DNA of 38,214 nucleotides from Mycetocola sp. (lineage in GTDB: Bacteria; Actinomycetota; Actinomycetes; Actinomycetales; Microbacteriaceae): contig NZ_JAODMP010000048.1 of the NCBI RefSeq assembly GCF_025464835.1, forward strand, positions 1-38,214, written 5' to 3'. Below the pieces are notes generated by a model that worked only from the letters and a program-made list of their open reading frames with translations, made no database searches and had not been told where the DNA came from. The position numbers and the translations under genes were made by a program. Of the stretch, positions 1 to 8,025 are shown piece after piece (position 1 is the stretch's first letter; every line of letters starts with the position of its first letter).

Positions 1-644
1 CGGAGATCCGCTCAGAGTTCTTTCTGGAGCACCGTGAGATCGGGATCGTCAACGTCGGCGCGGCCGGCACGGTGCAAGCAGACGGCACCGACTATCGGAT
101 GGAACCTGAGGCGGTCCTCTACCTGGGCCGCGGGACCCGGCAGGTCGTGTTCACGTCAGACGACGCCACTACCCCGGCGAAGTTCTATGGATTCTCTGCG
201 CCCGCGCACACAGCGTTCCCGAACAAGCTTGCAGGACCCGACGAAGGCACGATCCGCGAGCTGGGCGACCAGCTCACCTCCAACGCCCGGAAGCTTCGGC
301 AGGTCATTCACGAGAATGGCATCCGGAGCTGTCAGGTGGTCATGGGGGTGACCCGCCTGCACCCTGGAAACATGTGGAACACATTGCCGTCGCACACTCA
401 TGAACGCCGCACCGAGTTCTACCTGTACTTCGACGTGGCCGCTGACGCGCGGGTGCTGCACCTCATGGGGGAGCCAAGCGAGACGCGTCACCTTCTGGTC
501 GCGAACAACGACCTGGTCATGTCGCCGAGCTGGTCGATCCATTCGGGTGTCGGATCGCGCGCGTACGCATTCGTCTGGGCGATGGCAGGGGAGAATCAGT
601 CGTTCGACGATATGGATCACGTGCAGATCACCGAGCTGGTGTAA
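1..644 (+). CDS. kduI: 5-keto-4-deoxyuronate isomerase (4-deoxy-L-threo-5-hexosulose-uronate ketol-isomerase), 5' truncated
   Basis: The protein is open at the window edge (first whole codon at 3) and 213 residues remain of a family normally near 278, so about the first quarter is missing. It closely follows E. coli KduI from the cupin core to the end: GVINIGGAG-like and VVFTSDDATTPAKFYGF segments, then APGN-like LHPGNMWNTLPSHTHERR and PSWSIHSGVGSRAY, ending in the FDDMDH block. The family binds zinc with two His and a Glu in the HTHERR region and a later His; here HTHERRTE and the His of DDMDHV are present, so the site looks intact. The enzyme isomerises 5-keto-4-deoxyuronate to 3-deoxy-D-glycero-2,5-hexodiulosonate in the cytoplasm during pectin/uronate breakdown. 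The IclR gene 30 bases downstream on the same strand is a plausible pathway regulator (inference). Confidence 0.95.
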   Translation, partial: EIRSEFFLEHREIGIVNVGAAGTVQADGTDYRMEPEAVLYLGRGTRQVVFTSDDATTPAKFYGFSAPAHTAFPNKLAGPDEGTIRELGDQLTSNARKLRQVIHENGIRSCQVVMGVTRLHPGNMWNTLPSHTHERRTEFYLYFDVAADARVLHLMGEPSETRHLLVANNDLVMSPSWSIHSGVGSRAYAFVWAMAGENQSFDDMDHVQITELV

Positions 645-674
645 GAGTAGAGGGGACTGACAGGGAGAGCCCAG

Positions 675-1445
675 ATGGAGTCGTCAACCGAGATGCACGC
701 ACCAGCGTCAAGCGCGAACCAGAAGACGCTGCGCATACTTGAGGTGGCATTGCTGAACGAACGTTTCACCGACATCGTGACCAAAACCGGTCTGCCGAAA
801 TCGACGGTGCACCGAATCCTTGCGTCCCTGATCGAAGAGGGATTCCTCTCCGGCGATGCTGAACGCGGGTACCACGGGGGCTCCCGGTTCATGGCATTGG
901 CAGGGCGCGTGCTCTCACGCGTCGACATCTCGCGTGTCGCCGCGCCGATCGTGGATCGACTCGTTGCCGAGGTGGACTGCACAGTGCATGTCGGAGCGCT
1001 CTCGGGTCATGAGATGGTCTACGTGATCCGCACCGATTCATCGAAGCCGTACCGCATGCGTTCACGCGTCGGCTTGGCCATTCCCCTGCACTCGACAGGA
1101 ATGGGGAAAGCAGTCATGGCATCCTGGCCGGATGACCGGATCGCCGAGTACGCCGCGCGGACAGGTCTCCCCGCCCGCACCGACTCGACCATCACCGATC
1201 TCGGGCGGCTTCGTGAGGCGCTTGCTGACGTCAGAAAGCTGGGCTACGCCCTCGATCTCGGTGAGAACGAGCTGGGTACCGTCTGCGTGTCCGCCCCGAT
1301 CTATGACCACACCGGTGAAGTGTCGCACGGCCTGTCTGTCTCGTCGATTGCTCTCGAGCACCCCGGGAGGTCGATCGAAGAACTCTCACCGCAGGCAATC
1401 GCGGCCGCGAACGAAATATCCCGGTCCCTAGGGGGGCTGCGCTAA
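675..1445 (+). CDS. IclR-family transcriptional regulator
   Basis: 256 residues, the usual IclR length. Residues about 17-75 form the winged helix-turn-helix, with TDIVTKTGLPKSTVHRILAS (32-51) as the HTH. The rest is the IclR effector domain (VGLAIPLHSTGMGKAVMA, then a C-terminal LGENELGTVCVSAPIYD segment that is hallmark IclR). The ATG is preceded by a GGGAGAG ribosome site. It follows kduI by 30 bases in the same direction, as KdgR-type regulators of pectin/uronate catabolism often do, so a 2-keto-3-deoxygluconate-like effector is possible but only inferred. A short hairpin at 1444-1460 followed by TTT ends the transcript. It faces hemL tail to tail with four bases between the two reading frames. 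Confidence 0.9.
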   Translation: MESSTEMHAPASSANQKTLRILEVALLNERFTDIVTKTGLPKSTVHRILASLIEEGFLSGDAERGYHGGSRFMALAGRVLSRVDISRVAAPIVDRLVAEVDCTVHVGALSGHEMVYVIRTDSSKPYRMRSRVGLAIPLHSTGMGKAVMASWPDDRIAEYAARTGLPARTDSTITDLGRLREALADVRKLGYALDLGENELGTVCVSAPIYDHTGEVSHGLSVSSIALEHPGRSIEELSPQAIAAANEISRSLGGLR

Positions 1446-1462
1446 CCGGTCAGACCGGTTTT
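1444..1462 (+). terminator. Compact hairpin between iclR and hemL
   Basis: AACCGGT (1444-1450), loop CAG, ACCGGTT (1454-1460), then TT: a perfect 7-bp stem with a short T-run on the plus strand. It holds the last two bases of the iclR stop TAA and the hemL stop (1450-1452), so one hairpin ends two convergent genes. The T-run supports termination of iclR; on the minus strand there is no T-run. Confidence 0.55.
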
Positions 1463-2769
1463 GCCTCGGCTGCCGCACGAGCCGCGGCTGGCAGGGCCTC
1501 GATAATCCGTGAGAGCACCCGTCCATCATGGGCGGCGGAGACGAACCACGCCTCGAAGACGCTCGGTGGAAGCGACACCCCGCCGTCGAGCATCGCGTGG
1601 AAGAACGGCGCATACCGCCAGGCTTCCTGCGCCTGAGCTTCGGCGTAATTGCGCGGCCGCTCGTCGGCGAAGACGAAGCTGAACAGGTTGCCTGCACGCT
1701 GGACGACGTGAGCGACACCTTCACGGCTGAGGGCTTCGGACACCGCCTCGGAGAGCACCGCGGATGCGTCGTCCAGGCCCTGATAAACGGCCGGCGTCGC
1801 TCGCTCGAGGGTGGCGAGCCCTGCCGCGACGGCCACCGGGTTCCCGGAGAGTGTTCCGGCCTGATACACCGGTCCCTGCGGGGCGAGATAGTCCATGACG
1901 TCGGCACGCCCACCCAATGCCGCAAGCGGCATACCACCACCGATGACCTTGCCGAAGGTGAACAGATCCGGTGTGTAGAGCGGGCCGTCCGCGAGCGACA
2001 GACCCCAGTAGCCCGACGAACTGACCCGGAAACCGGTGAGCACCTCATCGAGGATGACGAGCGCCCCATGCTCATGCGCCAGCTCGTGCAGCGCGGCGTT
2101 GAAGCCCGGGTCCGGCGCGAGGACGCCCATGTTGGCTGCCGCCGCCTCGGTGATGACGGCGGCGATCTGGTCGCCCCGCTCGGCGAAGACGACCCGGAGA
2201 GCATCGAGGTCGTTGTATGGCAGGACGAGAGTCTGCGCAGCGATGGCGGCAGGGACACCGGCGGACCCCGGGAGAGCCAGTGTGGCGAGGCCGGAGCCGG
2301 CCTCGGCGAGCAGCCCGTCCGAGTGGCCGTGGTAGTGACCGGCGAACTTCACCAGGAGGTCACGTCCGGTGAAGCCCCGGGCGAGCCGGATGGCCGTCAT
2401 CGTCGCCTCGGTACCGGTCGACACCAGCCGGAGCTTTTCGATCGGGGAAACCCCGAGTGCCGAGACCCGCTCCTTGACGAGCTCGGCCAGTTCGGTCTCC
2501 GCCGGCGTCGACGCGCCGAATGAGAGGCCGCGGGCGGCAGCATCCTGCACAGCGCGCACCACATCAGGGTGGGCATGGCCGAGGATCGCAGGCCCCCACG
2601 AGCCGACGAGGTCGATGTATTCCGTGCCGTCGGCATCCGTCACCGTGGCACCGGATGCCTCCACCAGGAACCGGGGAGTGCCGCCGACGGAGCCGAACGC
2701 TCGCACCGGTGAATTCACCCCGCCGGGAATGGAGAGCTTCGCGCGGCTGAAGAGATCGTCGTTGTTCAT
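1450..2769 (-). CDS. hemL: Glutamate-1-semialdehyde 2,1-aminomutase
   Basis: PLP-dependent enzyme converting glutamate-1-semialdehyde to 5-aminolevulinate, second step of the C5 heme route after HemA. The protein has the family start ([19 protein letters not shown]), [13 protein letters not shown] for cofactor phosphate contacts, DEVLTGFR, and [11 protein letters not shown] carrying the PLP lysine (about K274). I place the start at the ATG at 2769, which overlaps the hemB stop as ATGA and has AGGA eight bases upstream; an in-frame ATG at 2778 would add three residues but lacks a properly spaced ribosome site. With the chosen start it is 439 residues, normal for the family. Last gene of the heme block, translationally coupled to hemB. 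Confidence 0.96.
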   Translation of the reverse strand: MNNDDLFSRAKLSIPGGVNSPVRAFGSVGGTPRFLVEASGATVTDADGTEYIDLVGSWGPAILGHAHPDVVRAVQDAAARGLSFGASTPAETELAELVKERVSALGVSPIEKLRLVSTGTEATMTAIRLARGFTGRDLLVKFAGHYHGHSDGLLAEAGSGLATLALPGSAGVPAAIAAQTLVLPYNDLDALRVVFAERGDQIAAVITEAAAANMGVLAPDPGFNAALHELAHEHGALVILDEVLTGFRVSSSGYWGLSLADGPLYTPDLFTFGKVIGGGMPLAALGGRADVMDYLAPQGPVYQAGTLSGNPVAVAAGLATLERATPAVYQGLDDASAVLSEAVSEALSREGVAHVVQRAGNLFSFVFADERPRNYAEAQAQEAWRYAPFFHAMLDGGVSLPPSVFEAWFVSAAHDGRVLSRIIEALPAAARAAAEAKPV

Positions 2770-3740
2770 CGCAGCCATCCTGCCAGTTCGGTCGCCCAGT
2801 AGGTCAGGACCGCATCGGCTCCCGCCCGGCGGATGCTGACGACGGACTCCTCGATCGCACGGCGGCGGTCGATCCAGCCGTTCTGTGCCGCGGCCTCGAT
2901 CATCGCGTACTCACCGGACACCTGGTATGCCCAAACCGGAATATCGCTCATCGCGGCAACGTCGGCGAGCACGTCGAGGTAGCTTCCCGCCGGCTTGACC
3001 ATGACGATGTCTGCGCCCTCGGACATGTCGAGCGTCGATTCACGCATGCCCTCACGCCGGTTGGCCGGATCGAGCTGGTAACTGCGGCGGTCTCCGCTGA
3101 GCTGGGAATCGACGGCCTCACGGAATGGACCGTAGAAGGCCGAGGCGTATTTCGCGGAGTAGGCCAGGATAGCGGTGTCGACGAAGCCGGCTTCGTCGAG
3201 AGCGGTGCGGACGGCGTCGACCTGCCCGTCCATCATGCCGCTGAGTCCCAATATGCTCGATCCGGCATCCGCCTGGACCAGTGCCATGTCGACGTAGCGC
3301 TCGAGAGTGGCGTCGTTGTCGACGCGGCCGGAGTCGTCAAGCACGCCGCAGTGCCCGTGGTCGGTGAATTCGTCCAGGCACAGGTCGGTTTGCACGACGA
3401 GGGCATCGCCGACCTCAGCGGCAATGGCGGCGGTCGCCACGTTCAGGATGCCGTTCGGGTCGGTCGCCTGCGAGCCGATCGCGTCCCGGATCGCCGGGAC
3501 GCCGAACAGCATGACCCCACCGACGCCGGCTGCCGCGGCATCCCCTACCGCCCGTTTGAGCGAATCGAGCGTGTGCTGCGAAACACCGGGCATCGAACTG
3601 ATGGGCACGGCGTCGCTCACACCCTCGCGGACGAAGAGGGGGAGGACGAGTTCCGCCGGATGCACCCTGGTCTCGGAAACGAGGCGGCGCATGGCGGGGG
3701 TCTGGCGGAGTCTGCGGGGACGAATCACGGGTACGTTCAC
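2766..3740 (-). CDS. hemB: Delta-aminolevulinic acid dehydratase (porphobilinogen synthase)
   Basis: 324 residues; condenses two 5-aminolevulinates to porphobilinogen in the cytoplasm. The two Schiff-base lysines are visible in [15 protein letters not shown] (K197) and [11 protein letters not shown] (K249). The metal loop reads [18 protein letters not shown]: relative to the three zinc cysteines of E. coli HemB, the first and third are Cys (C121, C131) and the second is Asp (D123). The start is GTG, since TAGGCT lies six bases upstream and no Shine-Dalgarno sequence is correctly spaced; this predicts a leaderless internal promoter that would transcribe hemB-hemL apart from hemQHCD. The gap to hemD is 68 bases, the largest inside the hemQ-to-hemL run. 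Confidence 0.96.
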   Translation of the reverse strand: MNVPVIRPRRLRQTPAMRRLVSETRVHPAELVLPLFVREGVSDAVPISSMPGVSQHTLDSLKRAVGDAAAAGVGGVMLFGVPAIRDAIGSQATDPNGILNVATAAIAAEVGDALVVQTDLCLDEFTDHGHCGVLDDSGRVDNDATLERYVDMALVQADAGSSILGLSGMMDGQVDAVRTALDEAGFVDTAILAYSAKYASAFYGPFREAVDSQLSGDRRSYQLDPANRREGMRESTLDMSEGADIVMVKPAGSYLDVLADVAAMSDIPVWAYQVSGEYAMIEAAAQNGWIDRRRAIEESVVSIRRAGADAVLTYWATELAGWLR

Positions 3741-3746
3741 CCGTTC

Positions 3747-3752
3747 AGCCTA
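3747..3752 (-). promoter_or_regulatory. Predicted -10 of leaderless hemB promoter
   Basis: On the minus strand TAGGCT, then GAACGG (six bases), then the hemB GTG at 3740. Same hexamer and spacing as the MATE gene at 29984. The transcript would begin at or next to the start codon. Confidence 0.5.
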
Positions 3753-3808
3753 CGCGTCGGCGGCTGAACTCCTCCCATATGCTGTCGCCTTCGGCGGGAG
3801 CAGGTGGA

Positions 3809-4615
3809 TCAGCGGTCCAGCGCCGCGTCGGCAGCGCTCGGCGCCTCACCGGCCTCGACCAGCGCCACCATGGTGTCGAGCAGCGCTGCGACCGTCTGGT
3901 GCCGCGAGACGACATGAATCTCGAGGCCCAGGTTGGCGGCGTCCTGTGCTGTTCTCGGTCCGATCGCCGCGACGAGCGTCGACTCGGGAAGTTCACCGAA
4001 CTGTTCGACGACCTGCTGTGCCACGCTGCCGCTGGTGACGAGGATGCCGTTGATCCGGCCGGAGCGAACGTCGGCGATCACCTCCTCAGCGACGGGCTCA
4101 CCGATGGTGCGGTAAGCGACGACCGACTCGACGTCGTGTCCGGCGCGGACCAGGCCCTCGGTGAGCAGCGGCTTGGCGATCTCCGAACGCAGGGTGAGGA
4201 AACGTTTCGGGTTGGGCTCGAGCCGGGTGAGCTCCGAAAGCATGCCCTTGGCCGAGTTGTCCTTGGCCGGGACGAGATCGACCCGGTATCCGACCGCCTG
4301 CAGTGCGGCTGCGGTCGTCTCACCGACGGCGGCGACGCGAGTGCGCTCAGGGATGCGTACCCCTTGCGAATGCATCACGTCGACGGTCGTCGCGCTCGTC
4401 ACGGTCAACCAGTCGAAGGCGCCGTCCGCGAGCGCGGCCAGGGCCGTTGTCAGCCGTTCAGGGTCTTCGGTCGGCGCGAAATTTATCATCGGTGCGACAA
4501 CCGGGGTCGCCCCGCGGGCGCGAAGGTCAGCAGCGACGCTGTCACCCCACGGTCCACCGCGAGGCACGAGGATGCGCCAGCCCTTCAGCGGCTTCGATGG
4601 TGCGGGTGTGGACAT
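3809..4615 (-). CDS. hemD: Uroporphyrinogen-III synthase
   Basis: 268 residues, usual for the two-domain HemD fold. It closes and rearranges hydroxymethylbilane into uroporphyrinogen III. Family features: N-terminal WRILVPRGG, LTVTSATTVDVM in the first lobe, AVGETTAAALQAVGYRVD, and near the end ILVTSGSVAQQVVEQFGELP with VAAIGPRTAQDA. The family is poorly conserved, so position between hemC and hemB adds weight. ATG preceded by AAGG at about eight bases; 11 bases separate it from the hemC stop, consistent with one transcript. Confidence 0.92.
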   Translation of the reverse strand: MSTPAPSKPLKGWRILVPRGGPWGDSVAADLRARGATPVVAPMINFAPTEDPERLTTALAALADGAFDWLTVTSATTVDVMHSQGVRIPERTRVAAVGETTAAALQAVGYRVDLVPAKDNSAKGMLSELTRLEPNPKRFLTLRSEIAKPLLTEGLVRAGHDVESVVAYRTIGEPVAEEVIADVRSGRINGILVTSGSVAQQVVEQFGELPESTLVAAIGPRTAQDAANLGLEIHVVSRHQTVAALLDTMVALVEAGEAPSAADAALDR

Positions 4616-4626
4616 GATGACTGCCT

Positions 4627-5586
4627 TCAGCTCTGCCTGAGGGGCGCGAGGGTGGCCGCGCCCTGGGCCAGCAGTTCGTCGGCAAGGGCGCTGCCTACGG
4701 TCTCCGCCGTCCCTATGATCTCGTGTACGGCTGAGGTCACGAAAGCGGCCTGCCGGTTGAGCCTGAGCGTACCCGATCCGTCGGGCGCGTAGACCGCTGC
4801 GGTGAGACTGACCCCATCTGGGGTAACGATCGCGTGGGCCCCGATGGGGGCGGCGCAGCCGGCTTCGAGCCTGGAAAGCACTGCGCGTTCCGCCGTTGCG
4901 GCAGCCCGGGTGTCCTGGTCTTCAATCGCCTCGAGAGCGGCGATGACGTCGGCATGCCCGTCCCTGTCGTCGAATACCGCGGTGCGCACCTCGACCGCGA
5001 GCGCACCCTGGGCCGGGGCGGTCGGCCACGCCTCGAGCTCGAGAAATTGGGTGACGACGTCGAGCTGCCCAAGGCGGCCGAGACCTGCCGCCGCGAGGAC
5101 GACCGCATCCAGTTCGCCTGAAGAGACGAAGCCGAGCCGGGTTCCCACATTGCCGCGGATGTCGACGACCTGCAGGTCAGGGCGAACCGCGGCAAGCTGG
5201 GCGGCGCGGCGCGGCGAGCCGGTGCCGACACTGGCTCCGCTGGGCAGCGTCTCGAGGGTGAGGCCGTCCCGTGCGCAGATCGTGTCCCTGGCGTCGGCCC
5301 GCACCGGAACAGCGCCGACCCTGAGCCCGGCGTATGCGACGGTCGGCAGGTCCTTCATCGAGTGCACGACGATGTCGCATTCCCCGCGCAGGAGGAACTC
5401 ACGAAGCGCAGAGGCGAACACCCCGGTGCCGCCGAGGCTGGACAGCGATTCACGCGACACATCACCGTGGGTGGTCACCGGAACGAGCTCGGTGTCCACG
5501 CCGGTCGCCGCCGTGATCGCACGGGCGATGTCCCCCGTCTGCGCCAGGGCGAGGGCGCTGCCCCGTGTTCCGATACGCAAGGTCAT
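4627..5586 (-). CDS. hemC: Porphobilinogen deaminase (hydroxymethylbilane synthase)
   Basis: 319 residues from the ATG at 5586, which overlaps the hemH stop as ATGA; the open frame runs much further upstream, but that part is antisense-like and lies inside hemH. It polymerises four porphobilinogens. Seen: N-terminal LRIGTRGSALALAQT, HSMKDLP with the catalytic Asp (D79), GTGSPRRAAQL for substrate binding, and EAGCAAPIGAHA with Cys244, which carries the dipyrromethane cofactor. Complete and apparently functional. Confidence 0.97.
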   Translation of the reverse strand: MTLRIGTRGSALALAQTGDIARAITAATGVDTELVPVTTHGDVSRESLSSLGGTGVFASALREFLLRGECDIVVHSMKDLPTVAYAGLRVGAVPVRADARDTICARDGLTLETLPSGASVGTGSPRRAAQLAAVRPDLQVVDIRGNVGTRLGFVSSGELDAVVLAAAGLGRLGQLDVVTQFLELEAWPTAPAQGALAVEVRTAVFDDRDGHADVIAALEAIEDQDTRAAATAERAVLSRLEAGCAAPIGAHAIVTPDGVSLTAAVYAPDGSGTLRLNRQAAFVTSAVHEIIGTAETVGSALADELLAQGAATLAPLRQS

Positions 5587-6764
5587 GGCTGCAGCCCGGC
5601 AAGGGCGGGTTTGAAGCCGAGTCGGACGTTCTCGCAGCATCCAGGACGGCACACGTCGTACCAGGGGCCGAGCTCCGTCAGCGCAGGCCGGTCCTCGACG
5701 GGCACGCCATCGCGGCGCTCGAGTACGAGGTCGATGAGTCCGGAGACGTATGCGGCGTGCGTGCCGGGCGTCGGCACGCGGACGGAGTACAGCTTGTTCT
5801 CTTCGGCCGACTCGGTGGCCTCGTTGTCGAGGTCCCAGAGCACTTCCATGTGGTCGCTCACGAAACCGAGCGGCACGATGACGACGGCGCGGATGCCGCG
5901 GGCGGGCAATTCCGCGATCGCGTCGTTGATGTCCGGCTCGAGCCATGGCATGCTCGGCGGGCCGGACCGTGACTGGTAGACCAGCTGCCAGGCGAGTTCG
6001 CCCTCGAGAGCGAGTTCTCGCTTCACCGACTCGATGACGACCTCGGCGACCGCGTTGTGCTGGGCGGCGTATGCGCCACCCTCACCGAAGCCGCGTTCAG
6101 CAGGCCCGGACTTTGCGGCGTCCGTCGAGGGGATCGAGTGGGTGGAGAAGAGGATCTCGACCTCGGAGAACAGGTCGATGCCGGGGTTGTCGCGCTGGAT
6201 CTGGGTGAGTCCGTCGCGGACGCCGTCGATGAACGGGGTGACGAAACCGGGGTGGTCGAAGAACTGGCGCACCTTATCGATCGCGATGTGCCCGAACAGG
6301 CTGGTCTCGTCGAGCGCGATGGCGAAGTCCTCGCGGTACTGCCGGCAACTGGAGTAGGAGGAGTACGCGCTCGTCGCGATGGCGATGAGCTTGGTGTAGC
6401 CGCGCTCGTTCGCCTCAACGAGTGCGTCGCGCAGGTACGGGTCCCAGTTGCGGTTGCCCCACAGCACGGGCAGGTCGATGCCACGGGAGGCCAGCTCGGC
6501 CTCCAGCGCTGCCTTGAGCTGCCGGTTCTGGTCGTTGATCGGGCTCACGCCGCCGAAGTGGCGGTAGTGGGTCGCGACCTCCTCGAGGCGTTCCTCGGGG
6601 ATGCCGCGGCCACGGGTGACGTTGCGAAGGAACGGGATGACGTCGTCCTGGCCCTCGGGGCCGCCGAAACCGGCGAGCAGGATCGCGTCGTAGGCGACGG
6701 GCTCGGTGATGTGCGGTTCGCCGGACGCCGCCGCATCCGTCGCGCCGAGGACGGCGTCAGTCAT
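5583..6764 (-). CDS. hemH: Coproporphyrin III ferrochelatase
   Basis: 393 residues from the ATG at 6764, which overlaps the hemQ stop as ATGA. In bacteria with HemQ this enzyme (also called CpfC) inserts Fe2+ into coproporphyrin III. Visible: LLAGFGGPEGQDDVIPFLRN at the start, FSTHSIPS with the metal-site His, and SRSGPPSMPWLEPDI with the paired Glu. Cys140 (SSYSSCRQYRED) and C-terminal Cys372, Cys376 and Cys377 (YDVCRPGCC) sit where actinobacterial ferrochelatases hold a [2Fe-2S] cluster, so a cluster is likely though not proven. Confidence 0.96.
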   Translation of the reverse strand: MTDAVLGATDAAASGEPHITEPVAYDAILLAGFGGPEGQDDVIPFLRNVTRGRGIPEERLEEVATHYRHFGGVSPINDQNRQLKAALEAELASRGIDLPVLWGNRNWDPYLRDALVEANERGYTKLIAIATSAYSSYSSCRQYREDFAIALDETSLFGHIAIDKVRQFFDHPGFVTPFIDGVRDGLTQIQRDNPGIDLFSEVEILFSTHSIPSTDAAKSGPAERGFGEGGAYAAQHNAVAEVVIESVKRELALEGELAWQLVYQSRSGPPSMPWLEPDINDAIAELPARGIRAVVIVPLGFVSDHMEVLWDLDNEATESAEENKLYSVRVPTPGTHAAYVSGLIDLVLERRDGVPVEDRPALTELGPWYDVCRPGCCENVRLGFKPALAGLQP

Positions 6765-7495
6765 TGCAAAACCTCGGGGATCTCGGTGGTGGCGATTCGT
6801 CGCCCTGTGTAGAACGGGACCTCTTCGCGGACGTGCCTGCGGGCATCCGTCGCGCGGAGGTCGCGCATGAGGTCGACGAGCTCGAGCAGGTCGTCCGATT
6901 CGATCGGGAGGATCCACTCGTAGTCGCCGAGCGCGAACGCCGAAACCGTGTTTGCGATGGCACCGCGGAACGCTGCACCCTTGCGGCCATGATCGGCGAG
7001 CATCTTGCTGCGTTCTTCGTCCGGCAGCAGGTACCACTCGTAGCTGCGCACGAACGGGTACACGGTGAGCCAGCCCTTCGGCTCGATACCCCGCAGGTAC
7101 CCGGGGATGTGGCGCTTGTTGAACTCGGCCTCACGGTGCACGCCCATCGCATTCCACGTGGGGAGCATCGGTCTCAGGATGCTTGTGCGGCGGAGCACAC
7201 GGAGGGCGCGCTGGAGGGATTCAGCGGTGTCCCCGTGCAACCAGATCATGAGGTCGGCGTCTGAGCGGAGGCCGGAAACGTCGTAGAACCCGCGGACGGT
7301 CACACCGTCGGCCTGGATGCGGGAAACGGCGCCGTCGAGCTCAAAGACCGCGTGATCGCTCAGCGTCGCACGATGTTCTGGATCGCGGCGGAGAACGGCC
7401 CACAGCGTGAAGCCGGTCGGGTTCTCTTCGGGTTCGGGGTTGTGCATGGGGGATGGTGCCTCGGCAGAGGCCGGGTGAGTCATACCTAACATCAT
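6761..7495 (-). CDS. hemQ: Coproheme decarboxylase, HemQ/chlorite-dismutase family
   Basis: About 244 residues. It oxidatively decarboxylates coproheme III to heme b, the last step of the coproporphyrin-dependent route. Seen: FTLWAVLRRD at the start of the ferredoxin-like domain, FYDVSGLRSDADLMIWLHGD, VYPFVRSYEWYLLPDEER with the reactive Tyr of the YPF motif, and MLADHGRKG with the proximal heme His. Start is uncertain: ATGs at 7495, 7492 and 7483 are in frame. AGGAG and AAAGGG upstream fit the first two best; the open frame to 7555 runs through a hairpin and is unlikely to be coding. First gene of the hemQ-H-C-D run. Confidence 0.93.
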   Translation of the reverse strand: MMLGMTHPASAEAPSPMHNPEPEENPTGFTLWAVLRRDPEHRATLSDHAVFELDGAVSRIQADGVTVRGFYDVSGLRSDADLMIWLHGDTAESLQRALRVLRRTSILRPMLPTWNAMGVHREAEFNKRHIPGYLRGIEPKGWLTVYPFVRSYEWYLLPDEERSKMLADHGRKGAAFRGAIANTVSAFALGDYEWILPIESDDLLELVDLMRDLRATDARRHVREEVPFYTGRRIATTEIPEVLQ

Positions 7496-7510
7496 CACCC
7501 TTTCTCTCCT

Positions 7511-7516
7511 ACTATC
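7511..7516 (-). promoter_or_regulatory. Possible -10 element for hemQ
   Basis: GATAGT on the minus strand, between the hairpin at 7523-7557 and the hemQ ribosome site. A start about seven bases on would leave the AAAGGG for translation. Weak match, no clear -35. Confidence 0.25.
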
Positions 7517-7522
7517 CAAAAC

Positions 7523-7557
7523 GCTTGCCCGTGGAAACGAAGCTTTCACAGGCAAGC
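7523..7557 (-). terminator. Hairpin with T-run in front of hemQ: terminator, attenuator or operator
   Basis: Arms GCTTGCC (7523-7529) and GGCAAGC (7551-7557) pair perfectly and the pairing continues inward with a few mismatches (12 of 16 positions). Read on the minus strand the hairpin is followed by GTTTTGG, as in an intrinsic terminator. It lies 28 bases upstream of the hemQ start, after the DUF3618 gene, so it could end the hemE-hemY-membrane-trio transcript or act as an attenuator or DNA operator for hemQ. Confidence 0.5.
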
Positions 7558-7563
7558 AGATCG

Positions 7564-7582
7564 CCCTTCGACAAGCTCAGGG
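7564..7582. repeat. REP-like palindromic word
   Basis: CCCTTCGACAAGCTCAGGG, an imperfect palindrome of a kind scattered in intergenic DNA of many high-GC bacteria. It is in the 272-base gap between DUF3618 and hemQ. Apart from this and the neighbouring hairpin I see no gene in 7583-7767. Confidence 0.4.
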
Positions 7583-7767
7583 ACCAAACGCGGCACGCTT
7601 GCGGCCTTGTACCGAGATCTCGCAGTTCGTGTGCACGCGCGGTTAGGCAGAAGTTGGCACGCCCAGCCGGGCCCACCGACGCGTCCGCAGGCAGCCTTGC
7701 TCAGGAACCGCCGCGAAAAGGATCCTGAAGACCGTACGATCTCTCGGGAGAGCGGCGAAGCGGGCAG

Positions 7768-8025
7768 CTACCGTGCGATCGCCCGCACGATGGCCCACGC
7801 CGCCGTACCGGCTACTGCGGCGATCGCGGCGATTCCGCCCACGAACGCCGCAGGGTTCTCACGCTGCAGTTTCACAGCGGCGACCCGGCCCCGCGCGACG
7901 GCGCGAGACACCTTGCGCGGAACGTTGAGTTTGTCCTCGATGGCGTTGAGGGTGGAGACGAGTTCTGCGCGTGCCTGCTCGGGCGTTGGTGAACCGAGAG
8001 GATAAGCAGGATCAATAGCGGTCAT
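7768..8025 (-). CDS. DUF3618-family small membrane protein
   Basis: 85 residues. N-terminal half TPEQARAELVSTLNAIEDKL matches the DUF3618 signature (short amphipathic helix with an AIEDKLN motif). A hydrophobic segment near residues 60-80 (AAFVGGIAAIAAVAGTAAWA) is a likely single membrane helix. ATG with a strong AGGGAGAGG site. It overlaps the end of the holin-like gene by 14 bases, so the two are translated together. Function unknown; such proteins are often encoded beside PF07332 and YtxH-like genes. Confidence 0.8.
   Translation of the reverse strand: MTAIDPAYPLGSPTPEQARAELVSTLNAIEDKLNVPRKVSRAVARGRVAAVKLQRENPAAFVGGIAAIAAVAGTAAWAIVRAIAR

Noticed and set aside
1528-2523. 331-codon frame antisense to hemL
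   Set aside because: High-GC shadow frame on the opposite strand of a well-conserved gene; no domain recognised.
3779-4792. 337-codon frame antisense to hemD
   Set aside because: Shadow of hemD and the hemC end; Arg-rich composition and no domain.
5587-5946. Long 5' extension of the hemC reading frame
   Set aside because: It overlaps hemH completely and has no family sequence; the ATG at 5586 with its ATGA overlap begins the true protein.
6765-7037. 5' extension of the hemH frame
   Set aside because: It overlaps hemQ and is not coding-like; the ATG at 6764 overlapping the hemQ stop is the real start.
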